Shown: positions 22,426 to 33,724 of the stretch, in pieces
Numbering within the stretch: the first letter of the stretch is position 1
How the letters are laid out: each line of letters begins with the position of its first letter
Source: Proteles cristata cristata
Taxonomy: Eukaryota; Chordata; Mammalia; Carnivora; Hyaenidae
Reading direction: 5' to 3'
Assembly (NCBI GenBank): GCA_017311185.1
Contig: JAESUZ010001506.1
Span: 868,001-932,000 of the forward strand
DNA length: 64,000 nt
Translations under genes and position numbers: made by a program
Notes under the pieces: generated by a model
The model's database searches: none
What the model saw: only the letters and a program-made list of their open reading frames with translations
Told to the model about the DNA's origin: nothing

Positions 22426-24209
22426 ATTTAGTCACATGCAATTGTATCCACACATGTAGATTCATGTGACCACCACCAAGGTAAGGATACAGAACAATTC
22501 CATCCCCCAAAAGATCCCTTGTTTTGTCCTTTTATAATTATACCCACCTTATCTTCTCTCTTTGCCCCCATCTCTAACCCCTGGCAAACATGAATCTGTC
22601 CTCCATTTCTATAACTTCATCATTTCACAAATGTTACATAAACATAGGAGTACAGTATATAACATAAGCTTTAACATTTTTTTCATTCAGTATGATTCTC
22701 TGGAACCTCATCCAAGTGGTTATGTTTATTATTTGTTTTTTTTCACTATTAAGTAGTGGCCCATGGAATGTGTACACCAGCCTGTTTAACCATTACCTGT
22801 TAAAGGAAACTTGGGTTGTTTCTGGTTTGGGACTATTACAAACAGATGACTATGAACATTCACGTATAAGTTTTTTCTATGAACGTAAGTTTTCACTTCT
22901 CTGAAATAAATGCCACCAGAGTGAAATTTCAAGGTCATGGAACTTGCAATTTTAACTGTATAAGAAACTGCCAAATTGTTTTCCAAAGTGGCTGTACCAT
23001 TTTACATTCCCACTAGCAATGTAGGAATGATCTAGTTTTTTTATATTCCCACCAACACTTTTGGTGCTGTCATTACTTATTTTAGTAATTCTGATAGATG
23101 TATAGTGACATCTCATTGTATTTATTTTGCAGTTCCCCTAGTGGTTAATGACTCTGAACACCTTTTCATGTGCATATTTGCCGTATGTATATCCTCTTCA
23201 GTAAATATCTGGTCATGTCTTTTGGCTGTTTTCTAATTGGTTTGTTTTGGGCTTTGACTTCCTGTTGACTTTTCAGAGTTCTTCTGAGAGTATTCCAGAT
23301 ACAAATCCCTTGTAAGATATATGGCTTATAGTTATTTTCTCTCCATCTGTCGCTTGTGTTTTCATCCTCTTAAGAGGTGTTTCACAGAGCACAAAGTCCA
23401 ATTTATAGATCATACTTTTAATGTGAAGTCTATGAAGTCATTACTTAACCCTAGATTTTGATGACTTTATCCTATAGTTTTTCTAACAAATTTATAGTTT
23501 CATGTTTTACATTTTACTTTGAGTTTATTTTCATATAAAGTATGAGTTTTAGGTCAATGTTCATTTTTGTTGCCTAAGATATCCAGTTAATCCAACACCA
23601 TTTGTTCAAAAAGCTATTTTTCCTCCATTGAAATGTCTTTGAGCCATTGTAAGATATCAGTTAGGCATATTTGTGTGGGTTATATCTGAATTTTCTATTC
23701 TGTTCCATTGACCTATCACTCCAATAATAGGAGATTGTTTTGATTACAATAGCTATATAGTGAGGGTTAATATCACCTCTTTTTTCAAGCATGTTTTAGT
23801 TAATCTAGGGCTTGTGATTGTCCATAAAAAAAATTATAATAAGCCTGCATATGTCAACAAAAACCCTTGGGATTTTGAAAGGAATTTCATTAAACCTATA
23901 GCTCAATTTGGGAAAAATTGACACTTTTAATATGTTGAGCTTTTCAAACTATGAACACAATAAATATCTCAATTTGCTTAGATCCTCTTTAATTTTTTTC
24001 ATTAACATTTTATTTTCAGCATACAGATCCTTACATGTTTTGGTAAATTTATTTCTAAGCATTTCATTTTCTTTGGAATTATTACAACTTAAATTCCATT
24101 TTTAATATGTTTCCACATATTCACTTTAGTATATAGAAATGTAATTTTTGTCTGTTGATCTTATATCTTAAGATTTTACTGAACTCATGTTATTAGTTTT
24201 AGGAGTTGT

Positions 24210-24228
24210 TTTTTTTTTTTTTTTTTTC
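24210..24228. repeat. Poly(T) tract
   Basis: A homopolymer of about 19 T within the old L1, not followed by a recognisable new element on either side. It is likely a homopolymer expansion rather than an insertion tail. Confidence 0.85.
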
Positions 24229-24972
24229 ACTTTTAAAGATACTTTGTGATTTTCTATGTAGACAATCATGTCATCTGCAAAAAAGGGATAGTTTTCTTTT
24301 TAAAATGTTTTTTCATATCACGTTGGTGAGCACTTCAGAGTACTGAAGCAGTAGTAAGAGTAGCAGTAGTAAGAGTAGACATCCTTGCCTTTTACCTGAA
24401 TTTAGGGGAAATATATTTAGTCTTAGTAGTGAAAGACAGATGTTAGCTGTAGGTTTTTTGTATATGTTCTTTACCTAGCTGAGATGGTTGCCCTCTATTC
24501 CTAAGTTGCTTAGAGTTTTTCATCATAAATGAGTATTTTATAAAATGCTTTTTCTACGTTAAATAATATAGTCACATTTTTTCTTCCTTACTCTGTTCAT
24601 ATGATAGATAACAATGATTGATTTTTAAATGTTGAACCAGCCTTGCATACCTGAAACAAATCTCACTTAGTCATGATACATTATACTTTCTCTAATATTT
24701 TTTGAGGGTCTTTTATTTAAGTGCATGAGAAATAGTGGTCTGATTTTTTGGGGGGAGTCTCGGGTTTTTTTTAATTGTATTTTTCTGTGTTGGGAATCAA
24801 GGTAGGACCAGTTTCATAAAATTGCTTGAAAAATATTCTCTCTTCCCTTTTCAGAAATAAATTGAGTATAACTGTTATTAATTCTTTAACTGTTTGGTAA
24901 AAATCCCCAGTGAAGCTATCTGGGCCTGGAAATTTCTCTTATAGAAATTTTAAATTAAAAATTCAATTTATC

Positions 24973-25206
24973 GGGGCGCCTGGGTGGCTTAGTCGGTTAA
25001 GCGTCCGACTTTCGCTTGGGGCATGATCTCGCGGTTCGTGGGTTCAAGCCCCGCGTCGGGCTCTGTGCTTGACTGACAGCTCAGAGCCTGGAGCCTGTTT
25101 CAGCCTGTGACTCCCTTTCTCTCTGACCCTCCCCTGCTCACGCTGTCTCTCTCTCTCTCCTAAAAATAAATAAAACATTTAAAAAAAATTTTTTTTAAAA
25201 TAAAAT
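24973..25206 (+). repeat. Young felid tRNA-Lys-type SINE
   Basis: A near-consensus head ('GGGGCGCCTGGGTGGCTTAG') with internal 'GCGGTTCGTGGGTTCAAGCC' (B-box-like) and an A-rich tail. Target-site duplication AAAATTCAATTTATC, identical at 24958-24972 and 25208-25222. Low divergence and a perfect duplication mark it as one of the youngest insertions in the window. Confidence 0.97.
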
Positions 25207-25807
25207 AAAAATTCAATTTATCTAATGGTTATAAAATTACTCAGGTTATGTATTTCATTTTTGTTAAGTTTTGATAGTCTGTGGTTTTTGAGAAATTGGG
25301 TCGTTTCCACTAAGATATCAAATTTAAGAGTATAAAGTTGTCTGTAATATCCCTCTATCAACTTTTTAATGGCTACAGGATCTGTAATGATATCTCTTGC
25401 TTCATTTATGATATTGGTGATTTTCATCTTCTCTTATTTTATCTTTGTCAGTGCTGCTGGATGTTTACCAATTTTTTAATTTTTTTCAAAGAAGCAGCTT
25501 TTTTTGATTTTCTCTGCTATTTCCATGTTTTATATTTTATTGATTTTTGCCGTACTATTATTCTTTCCCTATACTTGCTTTGGTTATTTTGTTATTTTTC
25601 TGGTTTATTAAGGTAGAAATTTTGACTATTCATTTGTAACATTTCCTCTTTTCTAATGTAACTATTTAATACTATAAAGTTCCTTTTTAGCACTGCTTTA
25701 GCTATATCCCACAAATTTTGATGTTTTATTTTAATTTTCATTCAGCTATATGTATATTTGTCGTTTATGACTTCATCGCTGAGGCATGAATTATTATTTA
25801 ATGAATA

Positions 25808-25929
25808 TCTTTAGTTTTTTGTTTTGTTTTGTTTTTTTAAGTAATCTCTACACACAATGTGGGGCTCAAACTCACAACCCCTAGATCAGGAGTCTCATGC
25901 TCTACAGAATGAGCAAGCCAGGCATCCCT
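25808..25929 (-). repeat. Old short tRNA-derived carnivore SINE
   Basis: The complement reads GGGATGCCTGGCTTGCTCAT ... GGGTTGTGAGTTTGAGCCCC ... TGTAGAGATTACTTAAA and ends in an A-rich tail. It has a tRNA-like head but lacks the long CT-rich body of the felid copies, so it belongs to an older, shorter carnivore subfamily. Confidence 0.75.
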
Positions 25930-26482
25930 ACTTAGCATCTTTGAACCATGGATTACTTGTAGATTCTCATATCCCTCTATTATTGATTTCTAGTTTGACA
26001 TTATTATAGCCATAGAACATACTATACAAATCCAATTCTTTTAAATATTTTCAGGTTTGTTTTACAACCTTGAATTATGATCTATCTTAATGAATATTAC
26101 ATGCACACATGAAAAGAGTGTATAGTTTGCAGCTGTTGGGTACTGTGTTTTACAAATGTCAGTTAGCTCTTATTAGTTGACAGAGTTATTCAGTTCATCT
26201 AATTTGCTAATTTTCTGTAGATAATTTTATCAGTTGCTGATAGTGAAGTGTGGGGACAACTGTGAATTTCTCTATTTTCCTTTTTAGTTCTTTCAGTTTT
26301 TATTTCATATATTTGTCTGGTGCATATACATTGAGGGTCACTATGTCTTCTTGATGGGTTACTTTTTTTAATTATATAATATTTCCCACTGTTCCTAGTA
26401 ATTTTCTTTGCTCTTACATCTGCTTAATCTGATATTAACACAGTCATTTCTCTTTTTCAAAATTTAATGTTAAGATGATACA

Positions 26483-26706
26483 CAGGGCGCCTGGGTGGCT
26501 TAGTCGGTTGAGCGTCCGACTTTCGCTTAGGTCATGATCTCACGGTTCGTGGGTTCGAGCCCCGCGTCGGGCTCTGTGCTGACTGCCAGCTCAGAGCCTG
26601 GAGCCTGTTTCAGTCTGTGACTCCCTCTCTCTCTGACCCTCCCCTGCTCACGCTGTCTCTCTCTCTCTCCTAAAAATAAATAAAACATTAAAAAAAATTT
26701 AAAAAA
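26483..26706 (+). repeat. Young felid tRNA-Lys-type SINE
   Basis: Near consensus: 'GGGCGCCTGGGTGGCTTAGT', 'CACGGTTCGTGGGTTCGAGC', 'GACTGCCAGCTCAGAGCCTG' and tail AAATAAATAAAACATT. The duplication AAGATGATACA lies at 26472-26482 and 26707-26717. The complementary frame over this element is a repeat translation, not a gene. Confidence 0.97.
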
Positions 26707-28149
26707 AAGATGATACATCTTTATCCATTCTTTTATTTTCAACCTGCATCATTGTGTTTGAAGTGCATTTCGTATAGACAGCATATAACTGTGTCATGTG
26801 TTTTTCAAGTTTCGTTTGTTTGAAGGGTTTTTTATTATTTGGAATCTACTTGGATAATCTCTTTTAATTGGTATATTTTGATGATCTATATAAAGAATTA
26901 TTGCTATAAAAGGGCTTAAATCTGCCATTTTATTATTTGTTTTCTGTTCATTTCCCCCATTTTTCATTTCTCCACTTCTTTCTTGCTTTCCTGAGGGTTA
27001 CTGGAAATATTTTTAGGATTCCATCTTCACTTATTTATATTATTTTTGAGTCCACAGTTTTACATATTTTCTTAACTAATGCTGTATGTGATACAATTTA
27101 CATATGAAACATATCATAACCTACTGATATAAATTTTTTATCACTTCGAGTAAAGTACTAAAATTGTATTTACTTAAGGTCTTTTATTTTCCTCACTTTA
27201 TAAATATAATTGTCTCATTATTTCCTCTACATACAGTGAGCACAACAGATATTGCTATAATTTTTGCTTCAAATGTCAAAATTTTTTTAAAATTATAAGG
27301 ATGAAAATAGTTTACTATATTTATCCATATTTTTTCCATTCTACTCTTCTTTCTTCTTTTCTGAAGTTCAAATCCTGCTCTTATCATTTCTTTTCCATTT
27401 AGAGACAGTTTCCTTTAGCTACTCTTCAAGGGCAGATAAGCTAGGAACAAATACTCTTGTTTTTCCATTTTTTCCAAATGTCTTTATTTCCCTCTTTATT
27501 CTTAAAGGATAGCTTCACCAGATAGAGAATTTATGGCTGGCAGGTTGATTTTTCATTTTTTTTCCTGTACTTGAAAAATATGCCTATTCTGTCTGGCTTC
27601 CATGGTTTCAGATGAAAAATCCACTATCATTTGAATTGGTATCCATCCATTTATAAATACTGAGTACTTTCTCTCTACTTGCTCTAAGATCTTTTTTTTT
27701 TTTCTTAGTTTTTGGAGTGTAATTGTGATGTGTCAACATAGATTTCTTTGGGCTTATCCCATTTGGGGTTCACTCATCTTTATAAGTATGTAGGTTCATA
27801 TCTTTTGCCAAATTTGGGAAGTTTACAGCTATTACTTCTTCAAATGTTTATTCAGCCCCATATTCCTTCTCCTCTCTTTCTGGGTCTCTGATGATATCTT
27901 AGATCTTCTGTTAGTAAATCACAGGTCTCTAGGGTTTGTTCATTTATTTTCCAGTCTAGTTTTCCTATGTTGTTCAGATTAAGTTGTATTGATCTATCTT
28001 CAGGTTCACAGTCCTCAAGTTCTATCTTCTGGCATTTCCACTCTACTAAGGAATCCTTCCAGTAAGCCTTTCTATTTTTTCAAAGGAATTTGTAATTGTT
28101 TATTAAATCTATTTTATAATTGCTTTAAGTTTTTTGTCATAAAATTTTT

Positions 28150-28350
28150 TTAATGTTTATTTTTAAGAGACAGAGAGACAGAACACAAGCAGGGGAAAGG
28201 CAGAGAGAGAAGGAGACACAGAATCTGAAGCAGGCTCCAGGCTCTGAGCTGTCAGCACAGAGCCCAACTCAGGGCTTGAACTCATGAACTGCAAGATCAT
28301 GACCTGAGCTGAAATCAGCCACTTAACTGACCGAGCCACCCAGGTACCCC
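28150..28350 (-). repeat. Felid tRNA-Lys-type SINE
   Basis: Reverse orientation: the T-rich tail, then a GA-rich block, ending '...CTGACCGAGCCACCCAGGTACCCC'. AAATTTTTTT appears at both ends as a possible duplication. Diverged in the head. Confidence 0.92.
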
Positions 28351-28849
28351 AAATTTTTTTTCATAAAACTCCAATATTTGATTCACTTTAGTGTTATTAT
28401 TACTTATCTTCTCTCATTCAGAGTGTGACTTTCCTAGTTCTTGGTATAATGAGTAATATTCTATTGTATCCTGAACATTTTGGATATATGTCAGAAGATC
28501 TGTTTTGTTTTGTTTTCCTATTTATATTCTATTTTAGCAAGCAGTCACTTTGTTTCAGTTTAGCATGTGGGTTCTGGCTGACCTCATGACTTGCTTATAA
28601 GGCTGCTAGGGCAGCTTGCTGCTACCAGGAGTTTGGGGGCTAGGAATAGGTTGATTTGGTCTGACTCTGCTGATAAAGCTGCTGTGGGCAACTTGAGCCT
28701 GCCTCTGATGACAGATATAAGATGGGGAATGGGTTAGTTCACAGGGACTCTTCTAACAATGCTATTGTGGGCAGATTGGGCCAGTGCTAAGTCCCAGCTG
28801 GGCTTCCCCTTTTCAGTAGTTTGGCCAGAGAACAAGCATTTCCTTCTTC

Positions 28850-28915
28850 TCTTCCTTCCTTCCTCCCTCTTTCATTCTGATCTCTCTCTCTCTTTCTCTC
28901 TCTCCATTCTTCCTT
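28850..28915. repeat. CT-rich low-complexity tract
   Basis: TTCC/CTCT repeats (TTCCTTCCTTCCTCCC then TCTCTCTC). No period is strictly kept. Confidence 0.85.
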
Positions 28916-29274
28916 AATTTCATCTACTTTCTGTTGGCGGTTCAGGGTTGCAGGACTCTCCATGTTCCAGGCAGGGGCATATGAAGAATAAAGCCAAGGG
29001 AACTCATCATGGTGCTCTTCAATTCATGAGGCTCCTAGACAGACCTCCTCCTTCTTTCCTACATTTCAGAGTCCTTTTATGATTGTCTGTGCATTATTTC
29101 CAGACAATCTAAATACGTTGTATTTAGATTAGAAAGAAGGGGAAGGGAAATGTGAGTTTATATTATCTTGTCTGAGAACTGGAAGCCATGAAACTGTTTT
29201 TAGAAATGGACTGTTGAATTTGCTCTTCAAAACCCCATCATGGATAGAAAATGAAAAGAAGCAAAGAAACTTGT

Positions 29275-29420
29275 TAAAGTGACCCAGACAACTAGTGATG
29301 AAGGGGCAGTTAACATTCAAACTGTCCAACTCAGGCCCCAGCTCTGCGTCAACCTCCCCATGGCAACCCCAGGAGCCTTTAGATTAGTAACTCTCAGCCC
29401 CCTTCCTGCACTAGGACCCC
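29275..29420 (-). repeat. MIR-type relic
   Basis: 'GTGACCCAGACAACTAGTGA', 'GGGGCAGTTAACATTCAAAC' and 'CAACTCAGGCCCCAGCTCTG' resemble reverse-strand MIR ('GGTCACACAGCTAGTAAGTG GCAGAGC...'). Decayed. Confidence 0.45.
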
Positions 29421-30913
29421 TAGGGATCTATTCCCACCAGCTGACGGAAGGAAGGGAGCCAGAGTCTGGCTGGGCAGTTGAGTAGTTTCCAAATCTAACT
29501 CTTCTATTTGAGATTCACTCCCAAGGGGCATGAAACTACACAGCAAATAAATTTAAACAAACTCAAACAAACTCACTTTGTTGGTAAACATTCTCTCTGC
29601 CAAAATACCAAACACTAAGTGAAGAAAAGGATTTGCATGATACCACTAAGAGCTACATTTCTTATCACGGAGCTCACATACAGTAGGCCCTGAGTAAATA
29701 ATTCTGGACTGTAACCAAAATGAACCAGCCCTTGAAATACTGGATGAAATTTGGCTCAAATTACCTCCCACTGGAGTGTTCCTGAGAACAACCATATCAT
29801 GACACCCTGTGGAATATTTGAGATATTGCACTCTTCAAGTTCTACCAAGGTTCAAATTCAAAGGGACAGAGGGAAAGCAGGAAAGAAAACAGCTCCCCAA
29901 GTGCATAATCAATATTTAAAGGTCTAGATGCTTTTTTATCATCATCAGTTTGACCCCAAAGGATAAGCACTCTAAAATAAAAGTGCCTGCTTCCCATGCT
30001 TGGTGCTTATCTGAATTCCAGAGCATTTATATGATTTCCTTTCCTTTAAAACTAATTTTAAAATGTGATCCAAACCTTAACCAAGACAGCATGTTCCCAA
30101 ATAGTATGGAATTTTGTGTAATTTTTCCTTTAGACATAAAATGAATAGGCAGCAAATTTAAAACATCCCCAAATTCTTCTAAAATGGAACATCCTGAAAA
30201 AGTCCCAATGATAAAATCACAGGCAAGATCCAAGGGAGCATCTATAAATTCTCATGACGTAAAAAATATTAATAACTGATTATTACAGACAAGATACTCA
30301 TGGTTTGCTAATCAAGGCTAAATCTATTGAGAGGATAGCAGAGTAGTTGAGAGGTCTAGAGCCTCCTAAACAGAAAAAACTCCTAATACTTTGCAAACTC
30401 ATTTCTACTGAATGTCATAACAGAAAGAAGATTTACTTTTGTTTTTAAAAAAACACTGAACACCTGTCAAATTTAGAATGCAAAACATTCCAATATTTTA
30501 ATATTGTGTACTCTCCTAAATAAAATAAAAAGCAAAGTGTAAACAAGGGAATCATTATTGCAGCAAAAGTGCATTTGTACACACAGTGAATAGGAAAGAA
30601 TTAAGACATTTTTGATGACACTGATTTTATTTGAAAGTCAGAGCTATAGATAGATTGACTGATTGATTCAAGTTTCAACTATGTATATACCTTTCTTATT
30701 TATGGACTTTTTAATTTATTCAAATAGTAGCTGACATCAGAGAAATTGATCCACCCCTTTGAATACACAACTCAAAGAAAATAGGAATTAAAAATGAAAT
30801 GGGACAAACAGAAAAAACATTTTACAAAATCTTCAAAGTCTCATGAAAACCATTCACAGGTGATTCTGGATTTTGAGACAGATGTAACAGATCTTCTGTA
30901 GATTTTCACTTAC

Positions 30914-30960
30914 GCATTTTCTTTTAATACTTATAGATTCATTATCCATTATTCTCTGTT
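30914..30960 (-). other. Exon-like segment (47 bp) with strong splice signals, candidate pseudoexon
   Basis: On the minus strand, a good acceptor (TTTTAATTTTAG, complement of 30961-30972) is preceded by a branch-point-like GCTAAC. After 47 bp comes a consensus donor (GTAAGTG, complement of 30907-30913). In the ERC2 frame (phase 0) the segment reads Asn-Arg-Glu-stop, so inclusion would truncate the protein. No expression evidence is available here, and such pairs also occur by chance in long introns. Confidence 0.25.
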
Positions 30961-31999
30961 CTAAAATTAAAATTTAGTTAGCAAGATACTACCTGCCTTT
31001 CATGTTTGTTTTGTTGCTACTTAATTCCTAGGCTGCTATTCAGATGCAACTAACTTTATATTTTAAGTGTACCATCTAATCTTTGGATATTTAAATAATG
31101 AATATTTTAGTAATTAAAAATTGTCAGTAAGATCACGAAAAAAAAAATCATTAAACTCTTTGGGATAAAAGTCTTTTCCTGTCCACACACTGTCAGTAAA
31201 CAAAGTGCTAATCTTGTCACTTTTTTGGCCACTGTCTCAGGAATGCTTCTAAAGTACTCAAAGGATTAAATTAAATCTCACCTGCAGACAGGCTTTTCAA
31301 ATCAATGGAAAACCTAGTTCTCAAAGGAAAACTACTTTCATCATCTTGAATTCAAACCAAAGATTCTATCCTCAGGAATTTGCAAGAAAATAGCAGCATC
31401 AAAGAAAACAATTCACTTCACTAGAGTTTGTTCTTCAAGACTCTGTCTAAAACAATTAATGAAGAGAGAATTCATTTTAAGAAATATTTTCTCAAGGTCA
31501 CTCTAAGCGAGTCATAAAATTGTGTCATTTAAATTATCTCAAGCTGATGTCTTTTCACAATTTTGACTGTCTTGCTGGGGTTTTAGGAAGCTTTTTAAAA
31601 AAGAATTATTTTATTTATATTTCTTGTTTGGAAATATAAATTTGGCTTATGGTCTTTTGTTTTTTTAAGGGATTATATAATTATATGAGCTAAACATTTG
31701 AAGCCCATGCAGGGAATAAAAATAAAATATTTATTTCTTTTAAGTTCAAAAATTAAATAATAGAAGAAACTGAATTTGAGATTAAAAGTATGCATGCATT
31801 TGGAAAAAGAATGATAGAACTCTACCTAGTAATTTGAGAAACTATTTTCCAATTTAAAGTATTCTATTTATGCTCTTTCATTTAATTTAAGAAATACTTA
31901 ATAGGATAAAATACTCACATTGCAGAAAATTTCCTCCTAAGAAGAGGTAGCATTTCAAAAAGTTCCCCACCACGTTGCAAGAGCCACTGTGTGTGTGTT

Positions 32000-32027
32000 G
32001 GGGGGGGGGTGGTTGGGGGGGTAGGGG
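32000..32027 (+). other. G-run cluster, possible G-quadruplex
   Basis: G10, then GG, G7 and GGGG are separated by one to three bases, directly after a short TG run (31989-31999). Four G-tracts of three or more can be drawn from it. On the minus-strand transcript of ERC2 this is C-rich, so any structure would be in the DNA template strand. Confidence 0.7.
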
Positions 32028-33235
32028 AGCAGGATTAGGATGTGGTTCATTTTTGGACTCTTGCATCTACTTCCTAAATAAACAAATGCTGGCTCTCTCT
32101 CCCCAAATCAAATGCAAACCCAGAGCAAGGACAAGGAGATGAACCACTAGACTGAAAAATAGAAACATTATGTCAAAGCACCCTACATCATTATTTGCAG
32201 ACAATTTATTTTGTTATTGGTTAGTATCCTTCATGCTAAATGTTCTGTCCCCTATAGCAAATGTTCCATTTCAAAAACATAGTAACATGTGCTGGAAACA
32301 CAAACCACCAAAGCAATAGTTCTGGTGGCAAGAGAATGTATTTATGGTAGATCAGAAAAATGAGCATCAATCCTGAAGCTCAGTATGTATGAATCTTACT
32401 ATCAATACAATTTGTACAATAACCTAATGGTATATCAGAATTATTTTTTAGTTGGAATAAAAGCTTTGTGAAGCAGAGATTAAAGTGCTATCTCTAAAAG
32501 AAGGCTATGTTACATAAAAGTATTAAAGGCAAGATTTGCAAATTCACTTTTTATTCTCTTCTTAGAAACACCAAGAAGTATAAACAAATAACATTTCTTC
32601 CATTAGGTACATGAGCAAGACCTGTTGGATGATCATTCGGTAACTCAGTGTTTTTTCCTTTGATTTTTGCAATTGATTCTTTAAAAATATGTGCTTTATC
32701 TGTATGTGGCAAGAGTTGCCCCACAATAAACCTTCCAGAAATCAGTCTTAAATGGCCCCAGCAGGACCTCAAAGATAGATTTTCCCTCCTCCCCTACTAT
32801 CCCCTCCACTTCAGGTATATTTCTTTAGGGACATAATCTAACATGTCATTCTAACTATAGTCACAGTATCCTGTCTGAGCTTCACAAACATTATACAGTA
32901 AATCTAAGCATCTTTAACATTTATCTCAATTATTGTGGAAGCTAATCCTGAAAGGATCTCTGGAAATGAAGAGTTTTCATGAAGCTAAGACCAAATTCCT
33001 TCTCAAGAAATTTTTTGTGATATAATGAGTTATGCTCTTCCCTGGACCAAAGGAATAGGTGGACAAAAAGCCCACCAGAATGTAATTTAGCAACCTCTGA
33101 GAGACACCAGCATCTTAATGATTTGCACAATAAATACAAAGGTCCAAAAGAGATGATCCATTCCTATCACATTATGTTGTAATGAATCTTTCACATATCT
33201 GTAAAAATGCACTCAAAAAATATAAAAATTATCCA

Positions 33236-33440
33236 AAATAGCATGGCTTCCAACTTGGCCACATAAAAGAATCAGCTGAGTACCTGATAAGGCAGATTCC
33301 TGGGCTCCAGGACCAGTGGTGCTGACTCATTAGGTCCAGTGGGAAGGTAAGTCCACAGACTTAGGTCCACATATTTAACAAGTACTGCAGGTCATTTGAT
33401 CAAATACTCCATGGACCAGAGTTTTAAGAAATACTGGCAA
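33236..33440 (+). repeat. MER5-like hAT DNA-transposon relic
   Basis: 'AAAAGAATCAGCTGAGTACC', 'GGCAGATTCCTGGGCTCCAG', 'TGACTCATTAGGTCCAGTGG' and 'AGAGTTTTAAGAAATACTGG' keep MER5A order. No transposase. Confidence 0.6.
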
Positions 33441-33662
33441 AAAACATTTTTTTACATCAATCATCATCTTCTTCAAAAAAAAATCTAGCAATATTTTCCC
33501 TTAATCTCTCATAACTGAAGTTATTTTTCAAAAGTCTGGGAATTTAAAAAGCAGCCCCCAGAACATGGATCCAGGTAGAGGCTGGGGCAGGAGGGAGGGA
33601 CCACTTCCCTTGTACCTTGCTTCTCAATAGCATAAATATACATATATACATACATGTATATG

Positions 33663-33665
<3 letters not shown>

Positions 33666-33721
<56 letters not shown>
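33666..33721. repeat. (AC)n microsatellite, about 28 units, with flanking TA/TG-rich part
   Basis: A pure CA run preceded by ATACATATATACATACATGTATATGTAT-type sequence (33638-33665). It is among the longest pure dinucleotide runs in the window and is likely polymorphic. Confidence 0.98.

Positions 33722-33724
<3 letters not shown>

Larger units (their letters stand above)
22150..28900 (-). mobile_element. Old, long L1 (minus strand), possibly near full length, with four SINE insertions
   Basis: Read from right to left this runs from a probable 5' region (28540-28900) through ORF2 to the 3' end near 22150. Landmarks: endonuclease-region sequence near 26080-26240; ORF2 just ahead of the RT palm at 25218-25427 (ITNIINEARDIITDPVAIKK, later LSKLNKNEIHNLSN); an intact catalytic FADD motif at 24270-24281, followed by MIVYIEN; C-terminal/3' sequence near 22960-23110. 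Frames are broken throughout, so it is inactive. SINEs at 24973, 25808, 26483 and 28150 split it. It is more diverged than the L1 copies at 9.4, 18.8 and 40.4 kb. Confidence 0.75.

Noticed and set aside
24973..25060. tRNA gene suggested by the tRNA-like head with A- and B-box-like sequence
   Set aside because: It is the tRNA-derived promoter part of a SINE; a CT-rich body and A-rich tail follow, and the cloverleaf is not intact.
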